Counted from the first letter of the stretch, positions 52,738 through 63,758 are shown. The stretch is DNA of 64,000 bases from Trachythela sp. YZ-2020 (GCA_016169945.1 JADLSH010000216.1:960501-1024500), one strand, 5' to 3'. Numbers and translations are program-made. The notes: a model not told the origin generated them from the sequence alone.

Positions 52738-53128
52738 CAGGGTTGGTTGGCTTCAGCGCATGCTCGGAGCCAAATACCATGCAAAAAGTAGCCAAAATTT
52801 ACCAAAAGAAGCCAAATTCGGACCTCTGCGAACCCAGTGCTATGCTGAATTATGATTGGTTATGGTTTATCAACCTTACAAGTTGCTGAACTTCATCATT
52901 CCTGATTGGGTTGAATTACAACAAGGTTCTTTCTAACAATGACATTACTTGAAAATGCAATCGATTTCATACAATCAATGCCGTTTATGCTTAAGAATCA
53001 ATAAAATTGTAAACTGTGAAGAGGCCAAAAACAAGCCAAAAGGTCAAACTTTTTTTCGCGACCAAAAGAAAAATAAAGAAGCCAAATTCGAGTTAGTTGG
53101 CCTCCAAGAGGCCAATCTACCAACCCTG
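52738..53128. repeat. hAT-type MITE in intron 1 of copy 3
   Basis: Flanked on both sides by AATAGAAC. Paralogue of 2377-2807 with internal deletions. Confidence 0.8.
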
Positions 53129-53639
53129 AATAGAACCAAATAAGTTCTCCCGAACACCCCAAAAGTTATTATAACATGAAATACTAAATCGATTACTGTA
53201 ACCATGGTAACACGCAAAAGAACACTGTATTTTAAATACTGTACAGCCATAGGCTGCCCAAAAATTGGTGTAGAATGCTCTAAATGTCGATCTGCGGCAA
53301 AACTCGCCCCACTTCACTTAACTTTGTCGCGCACCGCATGCGCCGTCCAAGGTTGGCAACTATATCATGGCTTACGAACATACGACTTAAACAAATAGCA
53401 AAATACTTTGTTTTTAGAAATAGAACATCATAAAAATTTATAACATGTCAAACTCTGATAATTTTACTATCTACTCACAAAAAAATTAGTTTCAATAGTG
53501 CCAGAGAGCTGAGAAATTTGCATATATTTGCGCGGTTTCGGCGAGAAATTTCTTGTCTCTATGCGGGATGTCAGAGGGTATCATATGCGTCATATGGAGT
53601 GAAAATTTGGCAACCGGGGCACAGAGTAGATACATTAGT

Positions 53640-54036
53640 GGTGGGCGATACTGCGAATATCGATTTCGATACGATACCGAGTACTTTTTATTCGATAACA
53701 CTGTTTCGATACTTTTTTCGATACCGATACTGGTCAGTAGACAAAGTACTTCATACACTAGTTAAATATGTTCGTACCACAACGATTAATAGTCTTTATA
53801 TTTAATTTAACATTTCTGCCATTTTCCAGCATGAAAAAGAAAAACCTGGAAAAAACCCCGCTGTGAAAAGCTGTTACTGCATACTCGTTTGGCAAAGAAC
53901 TAAACGAAAAACGAAGGTTGTCGGCCCCCCGAAAACATTCAAGATCGCGGGCATTTTTAGACGTGAAAATACCGCAAAAATTCAAGTTAACTATTTAATG
54001 TTGTTAATCACAACTTCAGTCAAGGTAAACAATTAA
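53640..54036. other. Short intron 1 pieces and one transposon end
   Basis: TAGTGGTGGGCGATACTGCG at 53636 resembles a hAT-type left end followed by ATCGATTTCGATAC motifs. No right end was found. 53923-53984 matches block A 3245-3313. Confidence 0.45.
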
Positions 54037-54491
54037 TCAACAAGGGTTCTTATGCCGCCATCTTGTTCGGGGGGTGAATGCCATAGATATAATAAACCTA
54101 GATTGCTGACTCATACCTAGCGGACGCGTGACCTGCATGATAAATCCAAGATGGCCGCCATTCAGGGCAAAAAGACTATAAACTCTACGGGGAAAACCAT
54201 ATTTTTTGCATTTCGCGTCGTCCCAGTGTTTCGAATCCACTTCGATCAAACTTTTTTGGCAATAACTACTTATCGTGAAGGTTTTAGACGCAAACTGGAC
54301 AGCTGGGGATGAATTCCTGTAAAAATATCGCAAATAAAAAATTTGTCACTTGGTCAGTTCGAGTGAATTACTCTGGTTTAGAGTATTTTATAAAGGAAAT
54401 TTGTGGTTTTCAAGGCCAAAGACGTATACCTTGAAGGCTTTGGATGCAGAATGGACCGTTTGGGATGAATTATTAACAATTATTGGATGAG

Positions 54492-55050
54492 GCAGAGCAG
54501 GATATCGATAATTATTCAGACCAAGGTCAACGTTATCTGCCGAAGCAAAGCTGAGGTGGATAACGTTGACCGAGGTCTGAATAATTATCGATATCCTGCG
54601 TAAGCCGAATTCAATAATTGTTTTATTATTCATTTTGTAACATGCATTGACGAATAGAACAAGCAAATATTGAAGACAAAGATTTTATTACTGTTCATAA
54701 ATAGCAATACAGAAGAAATATGAGAATATTTCAAAAATACCTCTCTTGCCACTTTTGTGCCTTTTTTGTGTTTGCCGAGTCTTTGTTTTCTACTATTTTC
54801 TCAATTTCTTCGTTTGAAAACGTTGCGAAACGAGCACTAGCCATTGTAAATATTAAAACTTGAAGACCAAACAAACTTCAAAATTTCCCGCTTATTTGTA
54901 ATTTTATGCGATATACCGCTGGAATATTCCGGGCGCCGTCCAATTATCTCTGCAGATTACTGTTTCCGCTGAAAAATAGCTCGGGCACCAGATATCGATA
55001 ATAATTCGCAAGTTTTTAGCCAATAAGAAAACGATAACACAGTACAATGA
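54492..55050. repeat. Foldback element carrying a 37-codon frame, first tandem copy
   Basis: The left part is a palindrome (GGATATCGATAATTATTCAG and complement, about 54500-54598). The rest carries a minus-strand reading frame and ends near AGATATCGATAATAATTCGC. A second copy follows directly. Confidence 0.75.
54731..54844 (-). pseudogene. Truncated N-terminus resembling Crypton-related proteins, first copy
   Basis: ATG at 54844 opens 37 codons beginning MASARFATFSNEEIEKIVEN and followed by KDSANTKKA. The pattern RF-x-x-(F/L)-x-x-E-E-I and NTKKA is typical of the start of Crypton-like/QRICH1-like proteins of marine invertebrates (recalled, not searched). The frame stops before any catalytic domain. 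The element thus carries a first-exon remnant of a longer autonomous relative. Confidence 0.5.
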
Positions 55051-55073
55051 ATAATAATTAATAATTATTGATG

Positions 55074-55604
55074 ACAGAGCAGGATATCGATAATTATTCA
55101 GACCAAGGTCAACGTTATCTGCCGGCTGAGGCGAAGCTGAGGTCTGAATAATTATCGATATCCGATGTCTTCAATAATTGTTTTATTATTTATTTTGTAA
55201 CATGCATTGACGAATAGAACAAGCAAGTATTGAAAACAAAGATTTTATTACTGTTCATAAATATCAATACAGAAGAAATATGAGAATATTTCAAAAATAC
55301 CTCTCTTGCCACTTTTGTGCCTTTTGTGTTTTTTTGTGTTTGCTTGTTTTCTTTTCTTTCTCAATTTCTTCGTTTGAAAACGTTGCGAAACGAGCACTAG
55401 CCATTATAAATATTAAAACTTGAAGACAAAACAAACTTCAAAATTGTAATTTTATGCGATATACCGCTGGAATATTCCGGGCGCCGTCCAATTATCTCTG
55501 CAGATTACTGTTTCCGCTGAAAAATAGCGCGGGCACCGGCAGATATCGATAATAATTCGCAAGTTTTTAGCCAATAAGAAAACGATAACACAGTACAATG
55601 AATA
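55074..55604. repeat. Foldback element carrying a 37-codon frame, second tandem copy
   Basis: Nearly identical to 54492-55050, with a shorter palindrome and small indels in the reading frame. Confidence 0.75.
55291..55404 (-). pseudogene. Truncated Crypton-related N-terminus, second copy
   Basis: It starts with the same 15 or so residues as the 54844 frame. Indels then shift the middle, and it returns to the same ending (WQERYF). The length in codons is the same. Confidence 0.45.
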
Positions 55605-55752
55605 ATAATATTAAAATATCGCTCGCCGAAGCTTGACATGAAAATGTCACTTGCTCAGCTCGAGTCATTTACTGCAGACAAGTACTTTAAATGTACTTGG
55701 TTTAATACATTTAGTCATTAGATATTTTGAGGAATATTCAGAACATTACTTA

Positions 55753-55900
55753 AGCCGGTTTTCCACTTGCGATTTTTTTCGCGTGAAGCGAATTTTTCTT
55801 TTGTCTTTATCCAATTAGTTCCACATGGTTCCAGTTGAGAGACCAAAGACAAATGAAAAATTCGCTTCGCACGAAAAAAATCGCAAGTGGAAAACCGGCA
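55753..55900. mobile_element. Palindromic MITE with TTA target duplication
   Basis: The ends AGCCGGTTTTCCACTTGCGA and its complement enclose GAAGCGAATTTTTC stems. It is flanked by TTA at 55750-55752 and 55901-55903. The right arm of the large inverted repeat (about 60510-60525) shows the empty site with one TTA. A 3-base TWA duplication fits PIF/Harbinger-type elements. Confidence 0.85.
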
Positions 55901-55980
55901 TTAGAGGATAAAAGTAATGTCTGTAACAGGCTTTACTTGCTGAGACGACTGGGATTACAAAAAAGCAATAAAAATAGCAA

Positions 55981-58638
55981 TTAAAATTGGGAATGGAAAA
56001 TGAGATTATGATCCCTCCCCCACCTCTTACAACCCTCTGACTTCTTTCCCAATATTATGTTCATTGCGCGCTTCTGTATACGTTCAATGTCTTTTGCAAG
56101 ATATCGTGGCAGGGAACTATGGAATAATTGACACGCATATTCGAGAACAGACCTTATACAACTACAAAAGAATTTGACCAGATCTGCCGAAGCCACATCA
56201 GCACGTTTGAGTTGCCTCAACAAATATAAACGTTTAGCTGTTTTGGAGACAATTAAATTTACATGATCTATCCATTTAAGGTCATTTCTTAATGTAACTC
56301 CAAGCGATTTGATACTTGTTACCCTTTCCAAATTTTGATCATTCATACGTATAGGTTCGAAAACAGGTGGTAATCGTGAAAAGGATATTACCATTTCTTT
56401 GCATTTAAATGAGTTTAGTTGAAAGGAATTGTTCTTAGACCAAGTAGAAATATCATCAATATCCATTTGTAGAGTACTCTGTTCATTTTTTTTTACAATT
56501 TCAGAGACCGTGGTATCGTCGGCAAATTTAACCATTTCGGAAGGGTGATTATGTAGAACAAGGTCGTTTACCATGGCTAAAAATAGCCAAGGCCCAAGTC
56601 GTGTGCCTTGAGGGACACCAGCTGGAACTTGGAGCCAGTCAGAGAAACAATTATCAGTTAGTTTGACCCTTTGCCATCTATTACGTAAAAAGTCAATAAT
56701 CCAGTTTACCACACAGGGCTTAATACCAAGGCTGAATAGTTTCGCAATTAATGTGGTGTGATCAACCATGTCAAATGCTTTTTTGAAGTCGAGAAACACA
56801 GTACGAACAGATGAACCAGTACCATCTGTTGCACTCAACCAACAATGGAGCATCGATATCAAGGCGAACACAGTGGAAGAATTTGGAATAAAGCCAAATT
56901 GTTGAGGATCGACGACCTTTAACAAGGTTGGTTTTACTTCCCTTTCAATTACAAGACTTTCAGCTATCTTTGATAGAGTGGAAGTTAAGGAAATAGGTCG
57001 TAGTTCCCTTTCCAAGTCTGTGACAGTAGATGTTTTTGGTAAGGGGACAATGTCAGCCAGCTTCCAAATTTGAGGAACTTTACAACTTTGAAAGGAAGTA
57101 TTGATAATATTTGCAACCGGTAACGCAAGAATATCCGAATAGGTTTTTAAAACCCAATTGGAAACGCCGTCAGGGCCACTGGAACGCGATGTACTAATTT
57201 CTCGCAGTTTTCTAGCCATAGTTGACTCGGTCACAATAATAGGCGTTTCATCGCTGTGTACCATTACAGCTGTATCTTCGGATAATGGAACATAGTCCCG
57301 CATCACATTTATAAAAGCATTGTTAATTTTATTACTGAGGTTAATGTCTGTCTCCTGCCTTAAATCTTGATGAAAGCGGTCTTTTACACTTTTGTTATTA
57401 TGTTTAGATGTGCCACACAACTGCTTCACTTCCCGCCACCAATCTCGGGCTTTAGTGTTACGTAGATTGTGAACTTTAGATTGATAATAGCTCTTACGAC
57501 AATGTTTTCGTTCACGGTTAACCTTATTACGTAACATTTTAAAAAGAGTGATATCACCTGATGCAAAGGCTTTTTGTCGTCGATTTATCAGCGATTTCAG
57601 ATTACTGTTTACCCATGGTCGGTCATTAGAGTGGACTTTTATTGAACGTTCAGGCATGATTAAGTTCAAGCCATAATTTATAATGTTAGTTAAAAAATAG
57701 AGTTTTTGATCATTTGAGGGTATGGACGATAAAATATCCCATGGAATTTTCTGGAGAAATCGACCAAGACTTCTAATATTACTGGGTCGTTTGTCTCTTG
57801 TTTTAACAATACGTGATTGTGGCTCGTGCGATCTTTTCCTCGTTCTGGGACACATGGTAATTGTTAGGTGGTCCGATAAGCCAAATGGAGGAGCACTAGT
57901 AGGGGGTGAATAGTATTCAGATAAGTTGGTATAAATTTGATCAAGAGTATTGGCACCTCTGGTGGGGAAATCAATTACTGGTTTAAGTTGAAAAGGTTTA
58001 ACAATAGCTTTCAAATCCAGCTTGTTGAAATCACCGGCTATAATGATTGCAGGGTTAGAAATTGAAGATTCAATATATTCTAATGAAGAGTGGAAATAGT
58101 CACGCATACTTGTACAATCGGCATCTGGGGGGTGATACACCACAGCTATTATCATATTTGAGTAATTTCGTGGGAGGCGTTTTGGTTTTAAAACTAACCA
58201 CAATACTTCGTGATTATCACTGTCTAACTCCATTAGGCGGTTGCAAGCAATAGCATTGTTAATGTAAAAACAAACCCCACCATGGGATTTGTGTTGACGA
58301 TCACGCCTAAATAATTGGTAATTTGTAATATTAATAGCATCATCAGGAACGGATTCTTTTAACCATGTTTCGCTGAAGAAGGTAATATCTATATGATTCG
58401 AAGTAAGAGATACAGCAATTTCATCGATTTTCGGGGCTAACGACATAGTGTTTGACAGTAATATAGCAGGTACAAAATGGGACGAACAAGACACTGTTTT
58501 ACTATTTACTTCGGGGTTCACAGATACATGAATTAAATTGCTTGACTTGATTGTCTTACGACAGATGAGGTTTGGGTTGACATTTTCCTGGGTTTTATAT
58601 AAACAAAATTCAAGTAAGCTCTCCAATTCTCTTTCCAT
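55981..58638 (-). CDS. LINE ORF2: AP-endonuclease and reverse transcriptase
   Basis: 885 codons. Residues about 75-270 are an apurinic-endonuclease-like domain with SETWL, GGVCFY, YHPPD, AGDFNK, DFPTRG and the SDHLT end motif. Residues about 480-790 are a non-LTR reverse transcriptase, with RPISLTS, FLDFKKAFD (motif A), GVPQGTRLGP (motif B) and FADD (motif C with both aspartates). A thumb and a short C-terminus follow, with RIQKRAM. No frameshift or stop interrupts it, and all the catalytic motifs I can judge are present, so it may be recently active. The protein would nick target DNA and copy the element's RNA by target-primed reverse transcription. The CR1/L2 assignment is by motif style; it differs clearly from the decayed LINE of blocks A and B. 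Confidence 0.88.
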   Translation of the reverse strand: MERELESLLEFCLYKTQENVNPNLICRKTIKSSNLIHVSVNPEVNSKTVSCSSHFVPAILLSNTMSLAPKIDEIAVSLTSNHIDITFFSETWLKESVPDDAINITNYQLFRRDRQHKSHGGVCFYINNAIACNRLMELDSDNHEVLWLVLKPKRLPRNYSNMIIAVVYHPPDADCTSMRDYFHSSLEYIESSISNPAIIIAGDFNKLDLKAIVKPFQLKPVIDFPTRGANTLDQIYTNLSEYYSPPTSAPPFGLSDHLTITMCPRTRKRSHEPQSRIVKTRDKRPSNIRSLGRFLQKIPWDILSSIPSNDQKLYFLTNIINYGLNLIMPERSIKVHSNDRPWVNSNLKSLINRRQKAFASGDITLFKMLRNKVNRERKHCRKSYYQSKVHNLRNTKARDWWREVKQLCGTSKHNNKSVKDRFHQDLRQETDINLSNKINNAFINVMRDYVPLSEDTAVMVHSDETPIIVTESTMARKLREISTSRSSGPDGVSNWVLKTYSDILALPVANIINTSFQSCKVPQIWKLADIVPLPKTSTVTDLERELRPISLTSTLSKIAESLVIEREVKPTLLKVVDPQQFGFIPNSSTVFALISMLHCWLSATDGTGSSVRTVFLDFKKAFDMVDHTTLIAKLFSLGIKPCVVNWIIDFLRNRWQRVKLTDNCFSDWLQVPAGVPQGTRLGPWLFLAMVNDLVLHNHPSEMVKFADDTTVSEIVKKNEQSTLQMDIDDISTWSKNNSFQLNSFKCKEMVISFSRLPPVFEPIRMNDQNLERVTSIKSLGVTLRNDLKWIDHVNLIVSKTAKRLYLLRQLKRADVASADLVKFFCSCIRSVLEYACQLFHSSLPRYLAKDIERIQKRAMNIILGKKSEGCKRWGRDHNLIFHSQF

Positions 58639-58667
58639 CCCGGAAGACGACTTTCCCCCGGCCTCGT

Positions 58668-59753
58668 CTAGTAATAATATTGATAAAAGTTCATTTTGTC
58701 TCTCAACCTTGTACGTGCTCGAAAATCCTTTCCCGAATTTTTATTACGTTTGTTATGTTTCTTAGGTGGTTTTCGTTGGGTGATGCGGGTCGGGATAGAT
58801 TGATAATTATTTACAGGAGTTGTATCATCTGTAACAGTTCCACTATTACTGGGATTATAGTCGTCTAGATTAATTACTGTGATATCCGGACAATGGGTAT
58901 TATATTCTTTATGTTTGCCATGGTGATGTAAGTGTTTTTTGTTAATATTGTTATGTTGATTGATTTCCACACATTCCTTTTCAATTGTTTGGCTAATATT
59001 TAATTGACCTTGTGTGACTTGTGAATTGTGGTGCAGATCGTAGCATGGATTCTCTAAGATTGGTGCATTATTTGAACGACTCTTTAAATTTAACTTGGGT
59101 TGGCTAGGCAAATACTTTCTTACTAAAGTTGCGACTGCACCGTCCGTATTACTCTGCTCAGGTTCATCCGAAAAATACAACCGAGTAGGTGTAATTACAG
59201 ATGCAAAGGGGCTATTATAATTCTTACATTGCACAACACGTCCAGCCGATGTATTATTGGGAGATTTACTTAGTTGATCCAACGGTATAGGTTTTGCATC
59301 GGTTGTTTTTGCTTCTAATTTCGCCAAAATTTCCTGCATTCTAGCAAGTGTATTTGCCTGTTGATTCACTGTTGATTCCAAAATAGTAATATCCAATCTA
59401 ACGCCTTCGATATCGGAACTGACTTCGGGGCATTTACACATGTTATGAGACGAACTAATATTATGGTCGTCAGAACCAATGTCATGCAAAATCAACATCA
59501 GAATTGAGCGTTTAACTTCACTTGCCTGCTTTCCTTCTATCCTGAGAAACTTCTTTTTTGCCCACCAATGGATATGAACATTGGTGCTTTTAAACAACTT
59601 TTTCTCCCCACCGATCGATGACCATGTTCCTTCGAAATTTAGTTCGCTATCAACAAACAATTTCAGCGATTCATAATCACCAGACCACGATAGTTTTAGT
59701 TCAGGATATCGATTTAAGTTCGATGATCGAGTTTGGTGTGTAGCTGTTGACAT
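58668..59753 (-). CDS. LINE ORF1 protein
   Basis: 361 codons. The N-terminal third has a compact, Trp-rich part (SWSGDYESLKLF, HIHWWAKKK) and a short Cys/His pair. A predicted coiled coil follows at about residues 110-150 (regularly spaced Ile/Leu with Gln, Glu and Lys). The rest is polar, with His/Asn-rich stretches and a basic C-terminus (KPPKKHNKRNKN) suited to nucleic-acid binding. No zinc knuckle or SGNH domain is seen. The position directly upstream of ORF2 and the matching strand support the role. It would coat the element RNA. Confidence 0.75.
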   Translation of the reverse strand: MSTATHQTRSSNLNRYPELKLSWSGDYESLKLFVDSELNFEGTWSSIGGEKKLFKSTNVHIHWWAKKKFLRIEGKQASEVKRSILMLILHDIGSDDHNISSSHNMCKCPEVSSDIEGVRLDITILESTVNQQANTLARMQEILAKLEAKTTDAKPIPLDQLSKSPNNTSAGRVVQCKNYNSPFASVITPTRLYFSDEPEQSNTDGAVATLVRKYLPSQPKLNLKSRSNNAPILENPCYDLHHNSQVTQGQLNISQTIEKECVEINQHNNINKKHLHHHGKHKEYNTHCPDITVINLDDYNPSNSGTVTDDTTPVNNYQSIPTRITQRKPPKKHNKRNKNSGKDFRARTRLRDKMNFYQYYY

Positions 59754-59880
59754 CGTATAAAACTATATATATTTAGACAAATTTTTAGGAGCTTCAAATA
59801 CACGTCCTACTTGGTTAGCGTACGAATGCAGTTCGAGCAATTCCCTCATGGGAAATATAGCTTACTAAATGTCGTATACA

Positions 59881-60505
59881 TATTGTTACATATTGTTAAT
59901 CTGGACATTCATTCTCACTAGATGACATGTCATGAAATTCAGTTTTGGACATGCAAGAAAACTTCATGTTAGTTTTATTGAGGTTCAACAAAGTAGCCAT
60001 TAATTACTTGAAGGATTAATATATTTTTACTATAGAAATGATCATTAATATGCATACCCACCATACTTGATATTTTTCAGTACATGAACAGGTTGCACAC
60101 TGTTACTGTATTGTTAAATGTTAAGTTAAATGTTTTAAAACAATACTGAAAATCAGAAACAACACTCAAATTTGCAGTGCACTTGCCACAATTTTGCACA
60201 CTACACACTTGAATTTTTCCCTGCTGCATAAATGTTTCCTTGTCGAAATCTGCCATATATTACCCAGTCTGGTCTCATGATCTCCCCGGGAAAAGCCTAA
60301 TCAATATAATGTTCAGAATTCTTCCTTTCATGAGTAATGCTGTCTGCCATTTCATCCAGTGAGTTCAAATAGGCTGCATTGCATCTTCATAAATGTTTTA
60401 AAAACTTTTAATATTTCCATCCTTGAAATAATGTTTGTGTGTCAAATTTCACCTCTAGGTGATATTTGGCATCAGTTAACTGTGGACTTAATTTTTAAAT
60501 ACTGA
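59881..60505. other. Centre of the inverted repeat beyond the LINE
   Basis: AT-rich sequence without gene or match to the opposite side. It may be LINE 5' UTR or the original spacer. Confidence 0.4.
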
Positions 60506-60925
60506 TTTTATCCTCTAAGTAATGTTCCGAATATTCCCGAAAATATCTAATGACTAACTGTATTAAACCAAGTACATTTAAAGTACTTGTCTGCAGTAAA
60601 ATGACTCGAGCTGAGCAAGTGACATTTTCATGCGAGCGATATTTTTACAGGAATTTATCCCCAGCTGTCCAGTTTGCGTCTAAAACCTTCACGATAAGTA
60701 GTTATTGCCAAAAAAGTTTGATCGAAGTGGATTCGAAACACTGGGACGACGCAAAATGCAAAAAATATGGATTTCCCCGTAGAGTTTATAGTCTTTTTGC
60801 CCTGAATGGCGGCCATCTTGGATTTATCATGCAGGTCACGCGTCCGCTAGGTATGAGTCAGCAATCTAGGTTTATTATATCTATGGTGAATGCCTCTCGT
60901 TACCGCACTGGGTAGGAACATGGCG
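60506..60925. repeat. Inner right arm of the inverted repeat
   Basis: It mirrors 55630-55755 and 54037-54345. The 121-codon frame 60550-60915 and its mirror 54037-54333 are open in both arms but show no known domain. Confidence 0.7.
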
Positions 60926-61160
60926 GCCGGCCGACAATTTAATGAAAATAAAGAAAAAAGTGGTTAGTTTTCATCTAAAGCTTGTTGTAAACTACAAACA
61001 TTACCAGGTAGGATAAATTGATTCGAATATATTTTGTCTCTTAGCTATTTTAAGATGTTTTTAATCATCTATGAAATCCATCTATTCCATTTATTCGATG
61101 CATGAACTTGATATTATTTTTTGACATTTGTTTTCTCAGTTTCACGCGAAAATGACGAAT

Positions 61161-63630
61161 CTCGTACTCGTAGTCGTACTCGTACTCGTAGTCGTACTCG
61201 TACTCGTAGTCGTACTCGTAGTCGTACTCGTAGTCGTACTCGTAGTCGTACTCGTAGTCGTACTCGTAGTCGTACTCGTAGTCGTACTCGTAGTCGTACT
61301 CGTAGTCGTACTCGTAGTCGTACTCGTAGTCGTACTCGTAGTCGTACTCGTAGTCGTACTCGTAGTCGTACTCGTAGTCGTACTCGTAGTCGTACTCGTA
61401 GTCGTACTCGTAGTCGTACTCGTAGTCGTACTCGTAGTCGTACTCGTAGTCGTACTCGTAGTCGTACTCGTAGTCGTACTCGTACTCGTACTCGTACTCG
61501 TACTCGTAGTCGTACTCGTAGTCGTACTCGTACTCGTACTCGTAGTCGTACTCGTAGTCGTACTCGTAGTCGTACTCGTAGTCGTACTCGTAGTCGTACT
61601 CGTAGTCGTAGTCGTAGTCGTAGTCGTAGTCGTAGTCGTAGTCGTAGTCGTAGTCGTAGTCGTAGTCGTAGTCGTAGTCGTAGTCGTACTCGTAGTCGTA
61701 CTCGTAGTCGTACTCGTAGTCGTACTCGTAGTCGTACTCGTAGTCGTACTCGTAGTCGTAGTCGTAGTCGTAGTCGTAGTCGTAGTCGTAGTCGTAGTCG
61801 TAGTCGTAGTCGTAGTCGTAGTCGTAGTCGTAGTCGTAGTCGTAGTCGTAGTCGTAGTCGTACTCGTAGTCGTACTCGTAGTCGTACTCGTAGTCGTACT
61901 CGTAGTCGTACTCGTAGTCGTACTCGTAGTCGTACTCGTAGTCGTACTCGTAGTCGTACTCGTAGTCGTACTCGTAGTCGTACTCGTAGTCGTACTCGTA
62001 GTCGTACTCGTAGTCGTACTCGTAGTCGTACTCGTAGTCGTACTCGTAGTCGTACTCGTAGTCGTACTCGTAGTCGTACTCGTAGTCGTACTCGTAGTCG
62101 TACTCGTAGTCGTACTCGTAGTCGTACTCGTAGTCGTACTCGTAGTCGTACTCGTAGTCGTACTCGTAGTCGTACTCGTAGTCGTACTCGTAGTCGTACT
62201 CGTAGTCGTACTCGTAGTCGTACTCGTAGTCGTACTCGTAGTCGTACTCGTAGTCGTACTCGTAGTCGTACTCGTAGTCGTACTCGTAGTCGTACTCGTA
62301 GTCGTACTCGTAGTCGTACTCGTAGTCGTACTCGTACTCGTACTCGTACTCGTACTCGTACTCGTACTCGTACTCGTACTCGTACTCGTACTCGTACTCG
62401 TACTCGTACTCGTACTCGTAGTCGTACTCGTAGTCGTACTCGTAGTCGTACTCGTAGTCGTACTCGTAGTCGTACTCGTAGTCGTACTCGTAGTCGTACT
62501 CGTAGTCGTACTCGTAGTCGTACTCGTAGTCGTACTCGTAGTCGTACTCGTACTCGTAGTCGTACTCGTAGTCGTACTCGTAGTCGTACTCGTAGTCGTA
62601 CTCGTAGTCGTACTCGTAGTCGTACTCGTAGTCGTACTCGTAGTCGTACTCGTAGTCGTACTCGTAGTCGTACTCGTAGTCGTACTCGTAGTCGTACTCG
62701 TAGTCGTACTCGTAGTCGTGCTCGTAGTCGTACTCGTAGTCGTACTCGTAGTCGTACTCGTAGTCGTACTCGTAGTCGTACTCGTAGTCGTACTCGTAGT
62801 CGTACTCGTAGTCGTACTCGTAGTCGTACTCGTAGTCGTACTCGTAGTCGTACTCGTAGTCGTACTCGTAGTCGTACTCGTAGTCGTACTCGTAGTCGTA
62901 CTCGTAGTCGTACTCGTAGTCGTACTCGTAGTCGTACTCGTAGTCGTACTCGTAGTCGTACTCGTAGTCGTACTCGTAGTCGTACTCGTAGTCGTACTCG
63001 TAGTCGTACTCGTAGTCGTACTCGTAGTCGTACTCGTAGGCGTACTCGTGTAGGCGTACTCGTAGTCGTACTCGTAGTCGTACTCGTGAGTCGTACTCGT
63101 AGTCGTACTCGTAGTCGTACTCGTAGTCGTACTCGTAGTCGTACTCGTAGTCGTGCTCGTAGTCGTACTCGTAGTCGTACTCGTAGTCGTACTCGTAGTC
63201 GTACTCGTAGTCGTACTCGTAGTCGCACTCGTAGTCGTACTCGTAGTCGTACTCGTAGTCGTACTCGTAGTCGTACTCGTAGTCGTACTCGTAGTCGTAC
63301 TCGTAGTCGTACTCGTAGTCGTACTCGTAGTCGTTCTCGTAGTCGTACTCGTAGTCGTACTCGTAGTCGTACTCGTAGTCGTACTCGTAGTCGTACTCGT
63401 AGTCGTACTCGTAGTCGTACTCGTAGTCGTACTCGTAGTCGTACTCGTAGTCGTACTCGTAGTCGTACTCGTAGTCGTACTCGTAGTCGTACTCGTAGTC
63501 GTACTCGTAGTCGTACTCGTAGTCGTACTCGTAGTCGTACTCGTAGTCGTACTCGTAGTCGTACTCGTAGTCGTACTCGTAGTCGTACTCGTAGTCGTAC
63601 TCGTAGTCGTACTCGTAGTCGTACTCGTAG
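61161..63630 (+). repeat. 2.47-kb satellite of TACTCG and TAGTCG hexamers
   Basis: About 410 hexamers of two kinds mostly alternate, giving a 12-base unit. Pure TAGTCG runs occur near 61603-61685 and 61750-61858, and a pure TACTCG run near 62329-62418. A few single-base variants and a short phase break lie at 63035-63090. Because 6 is divisible by 3 and no stop is formed, open frames of up to 884 codons appear on both strands; these are artefacts. Confidence 0.98.
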
Positions 63631-63758
63631 TTTCTCAGCTCTCTGGCACCATTGAAACTATTTTTTTTGTGAGTAGATAGTAAAATTATCAGGGTTTGTA
63701 TGTTATAATTTTTTATCATGTTTTATTTCTAAAAACAAAGTATTTTGCTATTGGTTTA

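Larger units (their letters stand above)
49570..53282 (+). repeat. Segmental duplication block C
   Basis: It is colinear with 31240-35150 in block B, apart from the missing foldback insertion. Beyond 53282 homology to intron 1 continues only in short pieces (53490-53634, 53923-53984), between inserted DNA. Confidence 0.85.
55913..59880 (-). mobile_element. Apparently intact two-ORF LINE (CR1/L2-like)
   Basis: Two long uninterrupted ORFs on the minus strand, ORF1 (59753-58668) and ORF2 (58638-55981), are separated by about 30 bases. The 3' UTR is short, ending near 55913. The outer boundaries are set by where the inverted-repeat arms stop matching on the 3' side, and loosely on the 5' side. 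Confidence 0.8.

Noticed and set aside
54037..60915. Frames of 98 and 121 codons open in both arms of the inverted repeat
   Set aside because: Only two copies in mirrored repeat DNA, no recognisable domain or gene structure. The arms could be part of a foldback element.
61161..63630. CRISPR-like regularly spaced repeats
   Set aside because: There are no unique spacers, the units are contiguous hexamers, no cas genes are present and the context is eukaryotic.
61065..63719. Open frames of up to 884 codons on both strands (Arg/Ser/Thr-rich, Val/Leu-rich, Asp/Tyr/Glu-rich)
   Set aside because: They are translations of the TACTCG/TAGTCG array. A hexamer without stops is open in several frames at once.
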